From Burkholderiaceae bacterium (GTDB lineage Bacteria; Pseudomonadota; Gammaproteobacteria; Burkholderiales; Burkholderiaceae), in assembly GCA_947380285.1 (NCBI GenBank), contig CANCQD010000047.1, positions 1 through 16,919 of the forward strand: DNA of 16,919 bases, given 5' to 3'. Within the stretch, counting starts at the first letter, position 1. The number at the start of each line of letters is the position of its first letter. Of the stretch, positions 6,893-14,803 are shown piece after piece. The notes beneath the pieces were generated by a model. That model was not told the origin of the DNA and ran no database searches. It saw only the letters and a program-made list of their open reading frames with translations. The position numbers were made by a program, and so were the translations under genes.

Positions 6893-7387
6893 TCACCGCA
6901 AATTTTGATGAATCGCTTTTAATTCATCTTGGAGTCTATATTTATCTAATCTCTCAAAAGAGAGTGCAGCCATAATATCTATTCGTGCTTGCAAGCCATT
7001 CAATAATGATACGTAAGCTCTTTTAATTTCCATATTCGTACCATGAGTATGCGCTGGATCAGAAAAATCCCAATGGGCAGTAGCTGGACTTCCAGGCCAC
7101 ACAGGCACACCCTCACCTATTGCTCTATCAGATAAGGAAATAATAAAGTCCATCTTGGGAGCGCTTGGAGATGTATATACATCCCAACTTTTGGGCTCTA
7201 AAGACTCGCCTTGGTAATTTAGCTCTTGAATCAATTCGACTGCATATGGGCTCAGAGAATCTGCAGGAACCGGTCCAGCTGAAAATCCTTCAAATTTGCC
7301 ACTTAAATGAGTCGACGCAAGCGCTTGGGCAATGATTGATCGAGCACTGTTGTGGTGACACAAAAAGAGAACCTTATATTTTTTCAT
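6893..7387 (-). CDS. ArsC / low-molecular-weight phosphatase-like protein lacking resolving cysteines
   Basis: The 164-residue product has the P-loop of low-molecular-weight protein tyrosine phosphatases and thioredoxin-type arsenate reductases near the N-terminus (C10-HHNSA-R16, the CX5R motif). The rest follows the proteobacterial arsenate reductase pattern (FSAGPVPA, GVPVWPGSPATAHWDFSDPA). In those enzymes the segment before VWPG carries two redox cysteines; here it reads ISLSDRAIGEGVPVWPG with none. C10 is the only cysteine in the protein, so an intramolecular disulfide relay is impossible. It may use glutathione or another partner, or act as a phosphatase. A likely Pho box lies about 120 bp upstream, and the channel-fusion gene follows by 82 bp, possibly in one transcript. 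The fold assignment is solid; the reaction is uncertain. Confidence 0.85.
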   Translation of the reverse strand: MKKYKVLFLCHHNSARSIIAQALASTHLSGKFEGFSAGPVPADSLSPYAVELIQELNYQGESLEPKSWDVYTSPSAPKMDFIISLSDRAIGEGVPVWPGSPATAHWDFSDPAHTHGTNMEIKRAYVSLLNGLQARIDIMAALSFERLDKYRLQDELKAIHQNLR

Positions 7388-7441
7388 ATCACCAATAATA
7401 GAAAGATTTTTACATACCGCCTCTATTAAAGAACAAGCTAG

Positions 7442-7461
7442 AAAACCTCAAAATAGGTTTT
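7442..7461. repeat. AT-rich hairpin in the leader of the ArsC-like gene
   Basis: AAAACCT (7442-7448) and AGGTTTT (7455-7461) are reverse complements with a 6-base loop, followed by another T on the plus strand. The position is between the Pho box and the ArsC-like start. The stem is weak. It could be an attenuator-like leader element or a poor terminator for plus-strand transcripts. Confidence 0.25.
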
Positions 7462-7508
7462 TCGACTGATCTTCTCACTGCGAACACACTGCAGTCTATT
7501 GAGAATTT

Positions 7509-7526
7509 ATGACAAAACTATGACAG
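7509..7526 (-). promoter_or_regulatory. Pho box (PhoB-binding site), proximal copy
   Basis: Read on the minus strand, the site is CTGTCAT-AGTT-TTGTCAT: two 7-base direct repeats with an AT-rich 4-base spacer, matching the E. coli PhoB consensus at 13 of 14 repeat positions. A degenerate third repeat at the same 11-base period lies at 7531-7537. Ten bases downstream, TAGACT could serve as a -10 box. The site points at the ArsC-like gene (start 7387). Confidence 0.7.
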
Positions 7527-7571
7527 AATTTTGACGTCTTATGGGGTGCGGATGGCACCAATTTGATGCAT

Positions 7572-8006
7572 TTAAACCAAAATGGCAAATGTTAAAAAAT
7601 TACGGCCATTCCTAAACTCATAAGCCAATCGGCTTGAAAGCCCCTTAATGATGGCCAAACCTAATCCACCGGGTTCAGCCTCCTCCAGGGTGCTTGCTAT
7701 GGCTTTTGGAGATGCCATGGCTGAATTAAATGGCTTGCCAGAATCACTCACAGTAATGGCAACCTCCTTACCTACAGCAGCGCCGTTAATAGCAAATTCA
7801 AGCTCTACAGGGGTTTGGGTTGCAGTTGACCCAGCATGCATCACAATGTTCATCAAAATCTCATCCAAACATTGATCTAGGACTAAGGCTTTGTTTGTTG
7901 GCACCCCATACTGCAAGGAGGTCTTTTCAAGCCAACTGGATGCCGATCTGATTTCTGAACGATCTGCATTGATAGCAAATTGAGACAAGGGCGCCCCCAT
8001 TTTCAC
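7572..8006 (-). CDS. RsbW-like anti-sigma-factor serine kinase / ATP-binding protein
   Basis: The product is 144 residues with the GHKL ATPase fold of RsbW/SpoIIAB-type kinases: an N-box DEILMNIVMHAG (48-59), a G1-type loop ITVSDSGKPF (84-93) and a G2 loop EPGGLGLAII (111-120). In such systems the kinase binds a sigma factor or other target and inactivates its STAS antagonist by phosphorylating a serine. The STAS gene lies immediately upstream in the same unit (19-nt gap), and a SpoIIE-type phosphatase is divergent. The start is ambiguous: GTG at 8006 or ATG at 8000 (codon 3), neither with a clear ribosome site. No sigma factor gene is in the window, so the output may be another regulator or enzyme. 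Confidence 0.85.
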   Translation of the reverse strand: MKMGAPLSQFAINADRSEIRSASSWLEKTSLQYGVPTNKALVLDQCLDEILMNIVMHAGSTATQTPVELEFAINGAAVGKEVAITVSDSGKPFNSAMASPKAIASTLEEAEPGGLGLAIIKGLSSRLAYEFRNGRNFLTFAILV

Positions 8007-8025
8007 ATTAAAAAGAATCAGATGA

Positions 8026-8367
8026 TCAAGCTACAGCGGCCTGTTCAGCCTGAGTAAGTTCAGAAAACATCGGTACCAAAGCACTAATGCCCGTGGAATC
8101 TAATGTAGTGCTTACTTGCTCGTTGTCTCCGACAAACAAAATCATTTTCCCACCCTTGTTTTGGAGGGATTTTGCATTTTGAATAATCAACCGAATCCCA
8201 ATGGACGAGAGGAAGGAAACTTTAGATAGATCCACCACTACTGCCGGCTTTGCCCCTGATGACATCGCTGCAAATTTCATGGCAATCTCATCAGACCCGG
8301 CGCTATCAAGTCGACCATCAATCATAATGAGTCTGAGATTATCTTTATCGGCAAAGTCTATAGGCAT
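8026..8367 (-). CDS. STAS-domain anti-sigma factor antagonist (RsbV/SpoIIAA-like)
   Basis: The 113-residue single STAS domain includes the signature VVVDLSKVSFLSSIGIRLII (about 43-62). The serines S54/S55 just before IG are the candidate sites for phosphorylation by the neighbouring kinase and dephosphorylation by the SpoIIE-type phosphatase; the exact acceptor cannot be fixed by eye. Length is typical. ATG 8367 is the natural start but has no obvious Shine-Dalgarno. It is first in a two-gene unit with the kinase (19-nt gap). A Pho box-like site lies 94 bp upstream in the correct orientation, so phosphate limitation may change the antagonist:kinase supply. Confidence 0.88.
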   Translation of the reverse strand: MPIDFADKDNLRLIMIDGRLDSAGSDEIAMKFAAMSSGAKPAVVVDLSKVSFLSSIGIRLIIQNAKSLQNKGGKMILFVGDNEQVSTTLDSTGISALVPMFSELTQAEQAAVA

Positions 8368-8460
8368 GGTGTGAATTTAGTGAAATTAAGTGAAAGGGAC
8401 TAATGTAAGCTATGCTTCTCTATAAAGAGAATCTAAATTCTACAAGTATCTAATTAGATA

Positions 8461-8478
8461 ATGACACTTTAATGACAA
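8461..8478 (-). promoter_or_regulatory. Pho box-like site, distal copy
   Basis: On the minus strand the site reads TTGTCAT-TAAA-GTGTCAT, two 7-base repeats with an AT-rich 4-base spacer, matching 12 of 14 repeat positions of the E. coli consensus. GATACT ten bases downstream could be the -10 box. It lies in the divergent region, pointing at the STAS-kinase pair and 58 bp from the SpoIIE gene start. Confidence 0.6.
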
Positions 8479-8536
8479 TGCCCACATCCTACTTGCATTC
8501 CCGCCTTAGAAGCTATGTCATTTAGTATACAAATCA

Positions 8537-9934
8537 ATGACTAAGACACCCAAAGCATCCCCCCATAGATCCACCTTCTCAATCAAGCAATTGGTTGGAA
8601 CCTATTTGCTCGTCGCGACATTAATGGCTTTATATGAGCTAGCAAAGGAAACTATTTTTAAGGGGCAATTGACCCTTTGGGAGTCGCACACAATTACGGT
8701 GATCGTCACAGCCACTTTTGCAACTATTACAGCCCAATTCATTCGAGCAAGAACGAATACCTTAAATCAAGAATTACAAGAGGCGCATAGTCAAGCCGCC
8801 GATGTCATTGATAACATGCTGGATGGTGTGATCATGATTGACAAAGAAGGTGTGATTGTTAAATTTAATCCAGCGGCAGAGAGAATATTTCAACGACCCT
8901 TTAATAAGGCAATCGGCAAACACTTCAAAGTACTACTGGATATATCCTACGCCAATGAATTTCAGGACAAAATCCAAAATATCCCTGAGAATCATGAAAC
9001 ACTCGCTTTTCAAAACAGCAAACGAGAAGTCATTGGCGTGCGTAACAATGGTGAAAAATTTCCAATGGATTTAATCACCAGCAGCATGATCATCGGCGGT
9101 CAATTAATGTTTTTAGGCATGGTGCGCGATACCTCTGACAGCAAAAAAGCCGAGGAAGAGATTGAACGTCTTAGACAGGTCGAAAAGAAGATTCACGAGA
9201 GCCTGAAAAATGAGGTAACTATCGCGGGGGCCATACAAATGAATATGATCCCAAAAGGCGAAAATCTTTACCCTGAACACACGCGCATTCGGGCTCATGG
9301 ATTTACTAGGCCTGCAAAAGAAATGGGTGGAGACTTCTTTGATGCCTTCTCAATTGATTCAGACCACATTGCATTAGCAATTGGCGACGTCTCTGGCAAA
9401 GGGGTACCGGCAGCATTATTTATGATGAAAATCATGACGCTGCTTCGCTCCAATATCACCAAGGCTACAGGGCTAGTGGAGTCCTTACGGATCGTTAATA
9501 ATGCACTCTGCCAAAATAATGACAGCAATATGTTTGTCACTATGTTTATCGGAATCCTGAATGTAAATACTGGTGTATTGCAATACATTAATGCTGGTCA
9601 TGATGCTCCATTAACCGCAAACGCCAATCAAGAATTCATCCCCCTACCCGGCCCCAGAAATATGATTTTGGGGATTCATGAGGTCAATAGCTTTAATGAA
9701 GGAAGTACAACGTTAAACACTGGGGATACGCTTCTGCTGTATACCGATGGTGTCACTGAGGCCGAAAATATTGAAGGCCAACTTTATTCAATCAATCGAG
9801 TTAGTCGATTGTTATCGAACTCTCAAATGACTAGCGAAGAAATTGTTAATAAATTGCTGACTGATATCGATCTACATTGCCAATCAACACCCCAGTCAGA
9901 CGACATTACACTTCTTGCTATTCAATATCATTAA
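8537..9934 (+). CDS. Membrane PAS-SpoIIE (PP2C) serine phosphatase
   Basis: This 465-residue protein has two membrane helices (about 17-36 and 51-70), a short linker, a PAS domain (about 86-200: DGVIMIDKEGVIVKFNPAAERIF, then NNGEKFPMD), a coiled-coil linker (about 200-228), and a SpoIIE/RsbU-type PP2C phosphatase domain (about 229-463). The metal-binding aspartates are intact: D266 and D269 (GGDFFD), D284 (GDVSGKG), D404 (YTDGVTEAE) and D455/D456 (SDDITLLA). The expected role is to dephosphorylate the STAS antagonist encoded divergently, freeing the kinase's target. The PAS domain and membrane anchor are the likely signal inputs. There is no loop large enough for a periplasmic sensor, so the signal is probably intracellular or within the membrane. 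The gene converges on pgaB with a 77-bp gap. Confidence 0.9.
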   Translation: MTKTPKASPHRSTFSIKQLVGTYLLVATLMALYELAKETIFKGQLTLWESHTITVIVTATFATITAQFIRARTNTLNQELQEAHSQAADVIDNMLDGVIMIDKEGVIVKFNPAAERIFQRPFNKAIGKHFKVLLDISYANEFQDKIQNIPENHETLAFQNSKREVIGVRNNGEKFPMDLITSSMIIGGQLMFLGMVRDTSDSKKAEEEIERLRQVEKKIHESLKNEVTIAGAIQMNMIPKGENLYPEHTRIRAHGFTRPAKEMGGDFFDAFSIDSDHIALAIGDVSGKGVPAALFMMKIMTLLRSNITKATGLVESLRIVNNALCQNNDSNMFVTMFIGILNVNTGVLQYINAGHDAPLTANANQEFIPLPGPRNMILGIHEVNSFNEGSTTLNTGDTLLLYTDGVTEAENIEGQLYSINRVSRLLSNSQMTSEEIVNKLLTDIDLHCQSTPQSDDITLLAIQYH

Positions 9935-10011
9935 GCAGGGGCAGTCAAAGAAGGGATTGGCTGCAAAAATATATGTCCTAAATATGCCCTAATAATGACT
10001 CCGATCCCTAG

Positions 10012-11931
10012 CTACTGAAGTGCTGCCTTTGCTGAAAGCTCTCGCTTCAGTATTTCTATATCGGGACTGTTTGTAAACTGGTCATCTGGATAGTATCCAA
10101 AATTCAGAATCCCTTTAATTCTCATATTGCGCATCCAAGAACTGATTTCATTGGTGGGAATGGGTTTATCTGTGCGCCAATCCTTTGCCTGTAATTCGTA
10201 TAGAAGTTTTTGCTTGGCCTTGGGATAAGTTTGAGTGACATCAATAAGGTTATTAAGCCATTGACTAGGATTCTTGGCTTTTTCCATATAAGGCATTGCC
10301 ATCAGCGCAACCCAGTTGTAGTTTTGCAAACCATTCGGAATAGATTGCGCAAACCATTCCTCTGCGTTTGGATTGAGGGCTACTTCAGCATAATAATTGC
10401 GCGCAAGACTAATAGGCTTGCGGTATTGCTGAGCTGCATCCCTCATCTCCATAGAAAACTGGGTCAACATTCTTGTTTTTGCCTCGTACCATTTTTTGTT
10501 GTCGGCAGGGTTTTGGGTAATGGCTTCGACATTGGGTGGTAACCCCCAATTTTTAGCGTAGTACTGCAGAGCAGGCAGGCTTGCATCTTCTTTGTCTGAG
10601 AGGGTCGCGTCATCATGAATCAGAATTCCCTCAAAGTTGGCATAACGACCCAGATCGGTATAGATTCCTTTGATAAATTGGCGTGATCGGTCCGAGAAAG
10701 GGCTTAGCCTTAAGTAACCAATACCTTTACTACCATCGCTTGATCGCACGACATCCAATGCACGCAGTTTTTCAGGGCCAGGGTCAAAAGCTAAGAGCGG
10801 CATCCAAGCAAATACCTTCACCCCCGCGCGCGTCTTAAGCTGCCAACTGGCTCTTCCAAAAAGATCCGCTTTGACTGGCATATAACTATTCTTAAAATAG
10901 AGGCTCTTGGCTACCCCAGTCGCATCATCATCTGAAAATGCTTGAAGGTAAACGGTAGTCACTCCTGAAGCTAGAACACGCTCTATTAAAGAGCCCAGAT
11001 TCTTTTCTTGTTGGACTGGATCTTTATCGTAAACATAGTCAAGATCGACATGCATGACGCGCTCAAGGGCAGGAGGAAATTCGCGCAAGTTAGCCACAAA
11101 CTCATCAATTTTGGGATTGTTGATCAGGTAGATACGGCGGATGTTATCGGTTGCCTGTAATTCAATGTTTTCTCCGTCATCCAAGGTAATCGCGATATCC
11201 ATGCCAAGACTCTTGGCAATTTGCTGCCCAACACTGTTATATCTGCCATATGGCCACACAATAATTCTGGGGGTCGCGCCTGTATGCTGTTTAATCCAAG
11301 CATTATTTTTGGTTAAATCTGACTTAATTCGGTTGAGATAATGTTCTTCAGTTTCATATTGATGGGTTTTCTGGTTATATTCAAAAGTAGTCAAGGCTGG
11401 CATGTCATTACCTTGAGCATTACCGATGACTCCATGATGTAAATCGTAGGTATGGGAAGCAATTTCAACTAAGCCGCTATTGATAATCTCATTTAATTCT
11501 TTTAAAGATAAGAACTTTGAGCGCGGCACCTGCTTACCGGCATAACTAACAGCCCCGCTCTCGGGCACCTCAAGCCATGAACCAACAATCGCTAAAGTCG
11601 CAGGATAGTTAAAAGCTTTTAATAGTGGCAAGACATAGGTATAAAAGCTTTTATAGCCATCATCGAAAGTAAGAATGATGGCTTTATCTGGCAATGGTTT
11701 GCCACCACTATTTGCATTGACTACATCCTGAATCGAAATCACCGAATAACCATTTGCCTTTAGCCAGGAAAAGTAGTTAATGAGGTTATCTACAGTCACA
11801 TCATCAGGCTCGGAAGTAATCGTCATTTCTGGAACGATGTCATGAAAGCTCAAGACCTTGAAGTCCTTAGCACCCCAAGCAAGATTGCTTAGTAAGGCAA
11901 AAGCACAAAGAAGGTATTTAATCTTTTTCAT
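10012..11931 (-). CDS. pgaB: Poly-beta-1,6-GlcNAc N-deacetylase PgaB
   Basis: The 639-residue product aligns along its length with E. coli PgaB. A signal peptide (about 1-20, AWG end) is followed by a polysaccharide deacetylase domain with the metal and catalytic residues D90/D91 (LTFDDGY), H160 and H165 (SHTYDLHHG). After the hinge, the C-terminal glycoside-hydrolase-like domain begins at MHVDLDYVYD (about 293-302) and includes HDDATLSDKEDAS (439-451). PgaB removes some acetyl groups from PNAG in the periplasm so it can leave through PgaA. C9 lies inside the hydrophobic core rather than in a proper lipobox, so unlike E. coli PgaB this one may be soluble or anchored only by an uncleaved signal. 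Its ATG directly follows the pgaA TAA, implying coupled translation. It is last in the operon here. Confidence 0.93.
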   Translation of the reverse strand: MKKIKYLLCAFALLSNLAWGAKDFKVLSFHDIVPEMTITSEPDDVTVDNLINYFSWLKANGYSVISIQDVVNANSGGKPLPDKAIILTFDDGYKSFYTYVLPLLKAFNYPATLAIVGSWLEVPESGAVSYAGKQVPRSKFLSLKELNEIINSGLVEIASHTYDLHHGVIGNAQGNDMPALTTFEYNQKTHQYETEEHYLNRIKSDLTKNNAWIKQHTGATPRIIVWPYGRYNSVGQQIAKSLGMDIAITLDDGENIELQATDNIRRIYLINNPKIDEFVANLREFPPALERVMHVDLDYVYDKDPVQQEKNLGSLIERVLASGVTTVYLQAFSDDDATGVAKSLYFKNSYMPVKADLFGRASWQLKTRAGVKVFAWMPLLAFDPGPEKLRALDVVRSSDGSKGIGYLRLSPFSDRSRQFIKGIYTDLGRYANFEGILIHDDATLSDKEDASLPALQYYAKNWGLPPNVEAITQNPADNKKWYEAKTRMLTQFSMEMRDAAQQYRKPISLARNYYAEVALNPNAEEWFAQSIPNGLQNYNWVALMAMPYMEKAKNPSQWLNNLIDVTQTYPKAKQKLLYELQAKDWRTDKPIPTNEISSWMRNMRIKGILNFGYYPDDQFTNSPDIEILKRELSAKAALQ

Positions 11932-14379
11932 TTAGAAGCGCGACTCAAAGTTGAGGTATCCGGTGATATAGCTCGATTTTGCGCCATTGAATGGAAAGCT
12001 GGTTTTACCAACACCCCAACTGAGCGTTCTTTTATCCCCAACATTAAAGTCTTGACCATAACCGTAGTTATTCATTGGCAAGGAGATATACCCAGATTGG
12101 GTAACAAACCCATATGAGGCAAAGAAGCGATGCCAAAAATCATATTTTTTGGTTTCAATATCACGCCACTGCAAGAGTCGAAGATTGAGCGTACTGGAAT
12201 ATTCAGTTTGATTAATCGGGGAGAAGTAACTGACATTTGAATTTGTATTTTGCTGGTTTCCAACCCAGCCAGAAATATCAACTTTATAGTTATATTCAGT
12301 GAGGAGGCGCTGATTCACATTGCCGTAAATTTCTTGTTTATTGTTATTGGGGAGCGCCCAATAGCGATATCCAAGTAAGGCATCTGTAGCATCACCATTT
12401 TTCCACTTGACATTCATTCCACCTACATTACCTCCTGAAGTCGCATAGAGAGAGCCCGGCATTAAGTAAAAAGCATTCTTTTCATAAGAGGCGCCAACAG
12501 CCCAATGATCATTGAGGGTCTGAGTACCTTCAGCACGAAGATATCCAGCGCTACCAACCTCTACTTCCGCCTCTTGGTTTAAGCCGGTGTACTGAACACC
12601 ACCCCCCACTCCTTGAGCGGTCACTGGTATTGCAGGGCCACTATTTAAATCACGGTAGCGGGCAAAGCCACGAAAGTTATCATCAATTGGTGCGCTATAG
12701 ACGCGAAGATCGCTGGTCCGATTATTGTTGGTTTGGCCAAAGTATTGACCATTTCCCAAAACAAAATTGCCTGTGACGTAACCTTCTTTATATGCATCAA
12801 GCCTTTCAACTGCATTTTTAACGGCATTAATATCTGCATAGCCCGGTTTTAGCTCATTTACGGTATTCAAAAATGTGGGTATATCGCCTTGGCTCATCCT
12901 GGCATTGGCATATCCTACTTTGGCCTCGACATCTTGCGGATCTTGCTTAGCCGCAATAGCGTAATAGCCCTGAGCCGCCTCATGCATTCCTTGGGCTTCT
13001 CGTATTCCGCCAGCAGCTTTAAGTAAATCCGCATTCGAAGGAATTTCACTCAGTAGCGGCATCAGTTTTTTATCTGCTGCTTGATACTTTTCTTGATAGG
13101 ACTCAAAGTTGACTGATTCAATGATGGCACTTGTATAGTCAAAGTCCCGCTTAGGTAAATATTTAGGTCGAGCCTTGAGTTGTGTAGTCAATTTATCCAA
13201 TACGACTTTAGCGGCAGAGTATTTGTCCTGATCCGTTAGGTTGAAATACTGTGCTAACTCAATTTCTAAATCATCTGGGTGTTTGTCGTAAAGCTTTTGT
13301 AGAATTTCTCCAGCCTTAACGGGTTGCTGTTTACCGCTATAGCTAGATGCAGCTGCTATTAAAGCGTAGTCAGGAACTACCTTACCTTTTGCAATGAGCT
13401 GTTCATAAACCGCAAGGGATTTATCCCATTCATTTCGTTTGTTATAGGCTACGATGAAATCATATTCAATCGAAGTGATTTGATCCTGACTGGCCCCTAT
13501 TGATTTGGCATAAGCGAGAGATTCAGTTAGGGCTTGTATGCCTTTATCAACAGCGACAAAGCGATTGGGCGCGACGGCAGAATCTGCAATAGTCCACCGC
13601 AAGTCTTGCGCTCCCGAATTGTGCATTGCGCGTAGCTTTTGATCCTTAGTAGTATTCCAAGACTGTTGATCAATGAGATATAAAGCCAAATGAGGGATGC
13701 CCATGTCTAGTAATACTTGGATAATTTCACGTTGGGTGCCGGGATCTTTAGGGTCATAGCGATTGATATCTTCATATATCAATAGAGCGGCATAACGATC
13801 GCCAATATCTTGCAATGCTCCAGCTCGCAGCTCCCAAGCAGATTGATTTTCTGGGAAATCTTTGATGAAGCGGGCGCTCCAATAAAGGGCAGCAGCAGAA
13901 TCCTTTTGATTCCTAGCCAAGACTACCATTTTTAATTCGATAGCCTCGTTCTTGCCAGACTTTCCTAGAATTGTCTTGGCAATTTCTTGCGTTTTAGCAA
14001 AAGATTCAGAACTGGCGAAACAAGAAAAGATGGCTTCTTGGACGTATATAGGTGAATGGGTCAGATAGTTTTTATTACTAAGCTTAATTACCTCATTACA
14101 AAGCTTGGCATTACTTGCTACTGCGATGTAATCGGATTTATAGCGCTCAATTTCAGGGTGAGCAATCATGAGGGATTTGAGGATCTGAGCAGAAGCAATG
14201 TAATTAGCTGATTTGTTGAGTGCTAAGGCTTTCTCATATTCAGCTTGTGCGGCGGGGGTTTGCGCATAGGCAAAATTCAGCGATAGAAGCAGTAGAGCGG
14301 TAGCAGGAAAGATAGCGTTGATAAATCGCAATTTAGATCTTTTGGGACGGAATGATTTTATAAACGCGATTCTTATCAT
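11932..14379 (-). CDS. pgaA: PNAG outer-membrane export porin PgaA
   Basis: The product is about 815 residues with the two-part architecture of PgaA: a long periplasmic TPR superhelix (about residues 45-510) and a C-terminal beta-barrel rich in alternating strands, ending in phenylalanine (NFESRF), the usual outer-membrane signal. The TPR part probably guides polymer and PgaB; the barrel is the exit pore. The signal peptide ends at FAYA before QTP. The start is uncertain. ATG 14379 gives a 39-residue signal and overlaps pgaD by 47 nt but lacks a Shine-Dalgarno. TTG 14331 would start just after the pgaD stop and give a compact, classical signal peptide. A TTG at 14421 is less likely. The gene sits between pgaD and pgaB. 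Confidence 0.92.
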   Translation of the reverse strand: MIRIAFIKSFRPKRSKLRFINAIFPATALLLLSLNFAYAQTPAAQAEYEKALALNKSANYIASAQILKSLMIAHPEIERYKSDYIAVASNAKLCNEVIKLSNKNYLTHSPIYVQEAIFSCFASSESFAKTQEIAKTILGKSGKNEAIELKMVVLARNQKDSAAALYWSARFIKDFPENQSAWELRAGALQDIGDRYAALLIYEDINRYDPKDPGTQREIIQVLLDMGIPHLALYLIDQQSWNTTKDQKLRAMHNSGAQDLRWTIADSAVAPNRFVAVDKGIQALTESLAYAKSIGASQDQITSIEYDFIVAYNKRNEWDKSLAVYEQLIAKGKVVPDYALIAAASSYSGKQQPVKAGEILQKLYDKHPDDLEIELAQYFNLTDQDKYSAAKVVLDKLTTQLKARPKYLPKRDFDYTSAIIESVNFESYQEKYQAADKKLMPLLSEIPSNADLLKAAGGIREAQGMHEAAQGYYAIAAKQDPQDVEAKVGYANARMSQGDIPTFLNTVNELKPGYADINAVKNAVERLDAYKEGYVTGNFVLGNGQYFGQTNNNRTSDLRVYSAPIDDNFRGFARYRDLNSGPAIPVTAQGVGGGVQYTGLNQEAEVEVGSAGYLRAEGTQTLNDHWAVGASYEKNAFYLMPGSLYATSGGNVGGMNVKWKNGDATDALLGYRYWALPNNNKQEIYGNVNQRLLTEYNYKVDISGWVGNQQNTNSNVSYFSPINQTEYSSTLNLRLLQWRDIETKKYDFWHRFFASYGFVTQSGYISLPMNNYGYGQDFNVGDKRTLSWGVGKTSFPFNGAKSSYITGYLNFESRF

Positions 14380-14803
14380 TAACAAAAACTTGCACAGAAC
14401 GCAGTTTATGCCAGTACTCAATATCTGTAGAAGATACCCCTAAGTCCGCTTCAAGTTCTTTTATCTCTACTGAAGGCGGAAAAGTCTTGATGTATTTAGT
14501 GCTGTTAATGATTTTCCTTCTGGAGATTGCCAGAAAGCAGATCCATAAAACCAATCCAAGAGCGATATAAAAAAACGTGGATACTCTCTGCCAAATTTGA
14601 GACCACTGGGGCTCAGCAACAGTTCTCAGTTCAAAAATTGGATCGGAGAGGTAATCGAAAATGAGCCAAAGTAGACTGTGGAAAGTCGCGAGTATGATGA
14701 GCCACGCCCCAATAGTGAGAAAAATATCACGCATTTTGACCCACACAGGAATGTGGTCAGAATTGATAATCGGTGGCCAGCTGGATAAAGAATTGTCTTT
14801 CAT
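14333..14803 (-). CDS. pgaD: PNAG synthase accessory subunit PgaD
   Basis: The 156-residue product has two membrane helices (about 26-50 and 74-95), a cytoplasmic segment, and a C-terminal region resembling E. coli PgaD (residues about 109-125, then WHKLRSVQVFVNDKNRVYKI). In E. coli, PgaD binds PgaC and cyclic di-GMP binding by the pair activates and stabilises the synthase; the same role is expected here. The ATG overlaps the pgaC stop as ATGA (14800-14803), the hallmark of coupled translation and consistent with a fixed PgaC:PgaD ratio. It is slightly longer than the E. coli protein, mainly at the N-terminus. Confidence 0.85.
   Translation of the reverse strand: MKDNSLSSWPPIINSDHIPVWVKMRDIFLTIGAWLIILATFHSLLWLIFDYLSDPIFELRTVAEPQWSQIWQRVSTFFYIALGLVLWICFLAISRRKIINSTKYIKTFPPSVEIKELEADLGVSSTDIEYWHKLRSVQVFVNDKNRVYKIIPSQKI

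Noticed and set aside
7543..7560. GGTGC/GCACC hairpin after the kinase gene as terminator
   Set aside because: The stem is only 5 bp and no T-run follows on either strand.
9113..9588. Minus-strand frames under the SpoIIE gene
   Set aside because: They overlap the intact phosphatase domain and resemble no protein.
9935..10011. Bidirectional terminator between the SpoIIE gene and pgaB
   Set aside because: Only scattered GGGAT/ATCCC matches with long loops; no compact hairpin with a T-run.
10210..10542. 110-codon frame opposite pgaB
   Set aside because: It is antisense to the conserved C-terminal PgaB domain.
12072..12839. Minus-strand frames inside pgaA
   Set aside because: They are out-of-frame shadows of the beta-barrel coding sequence.
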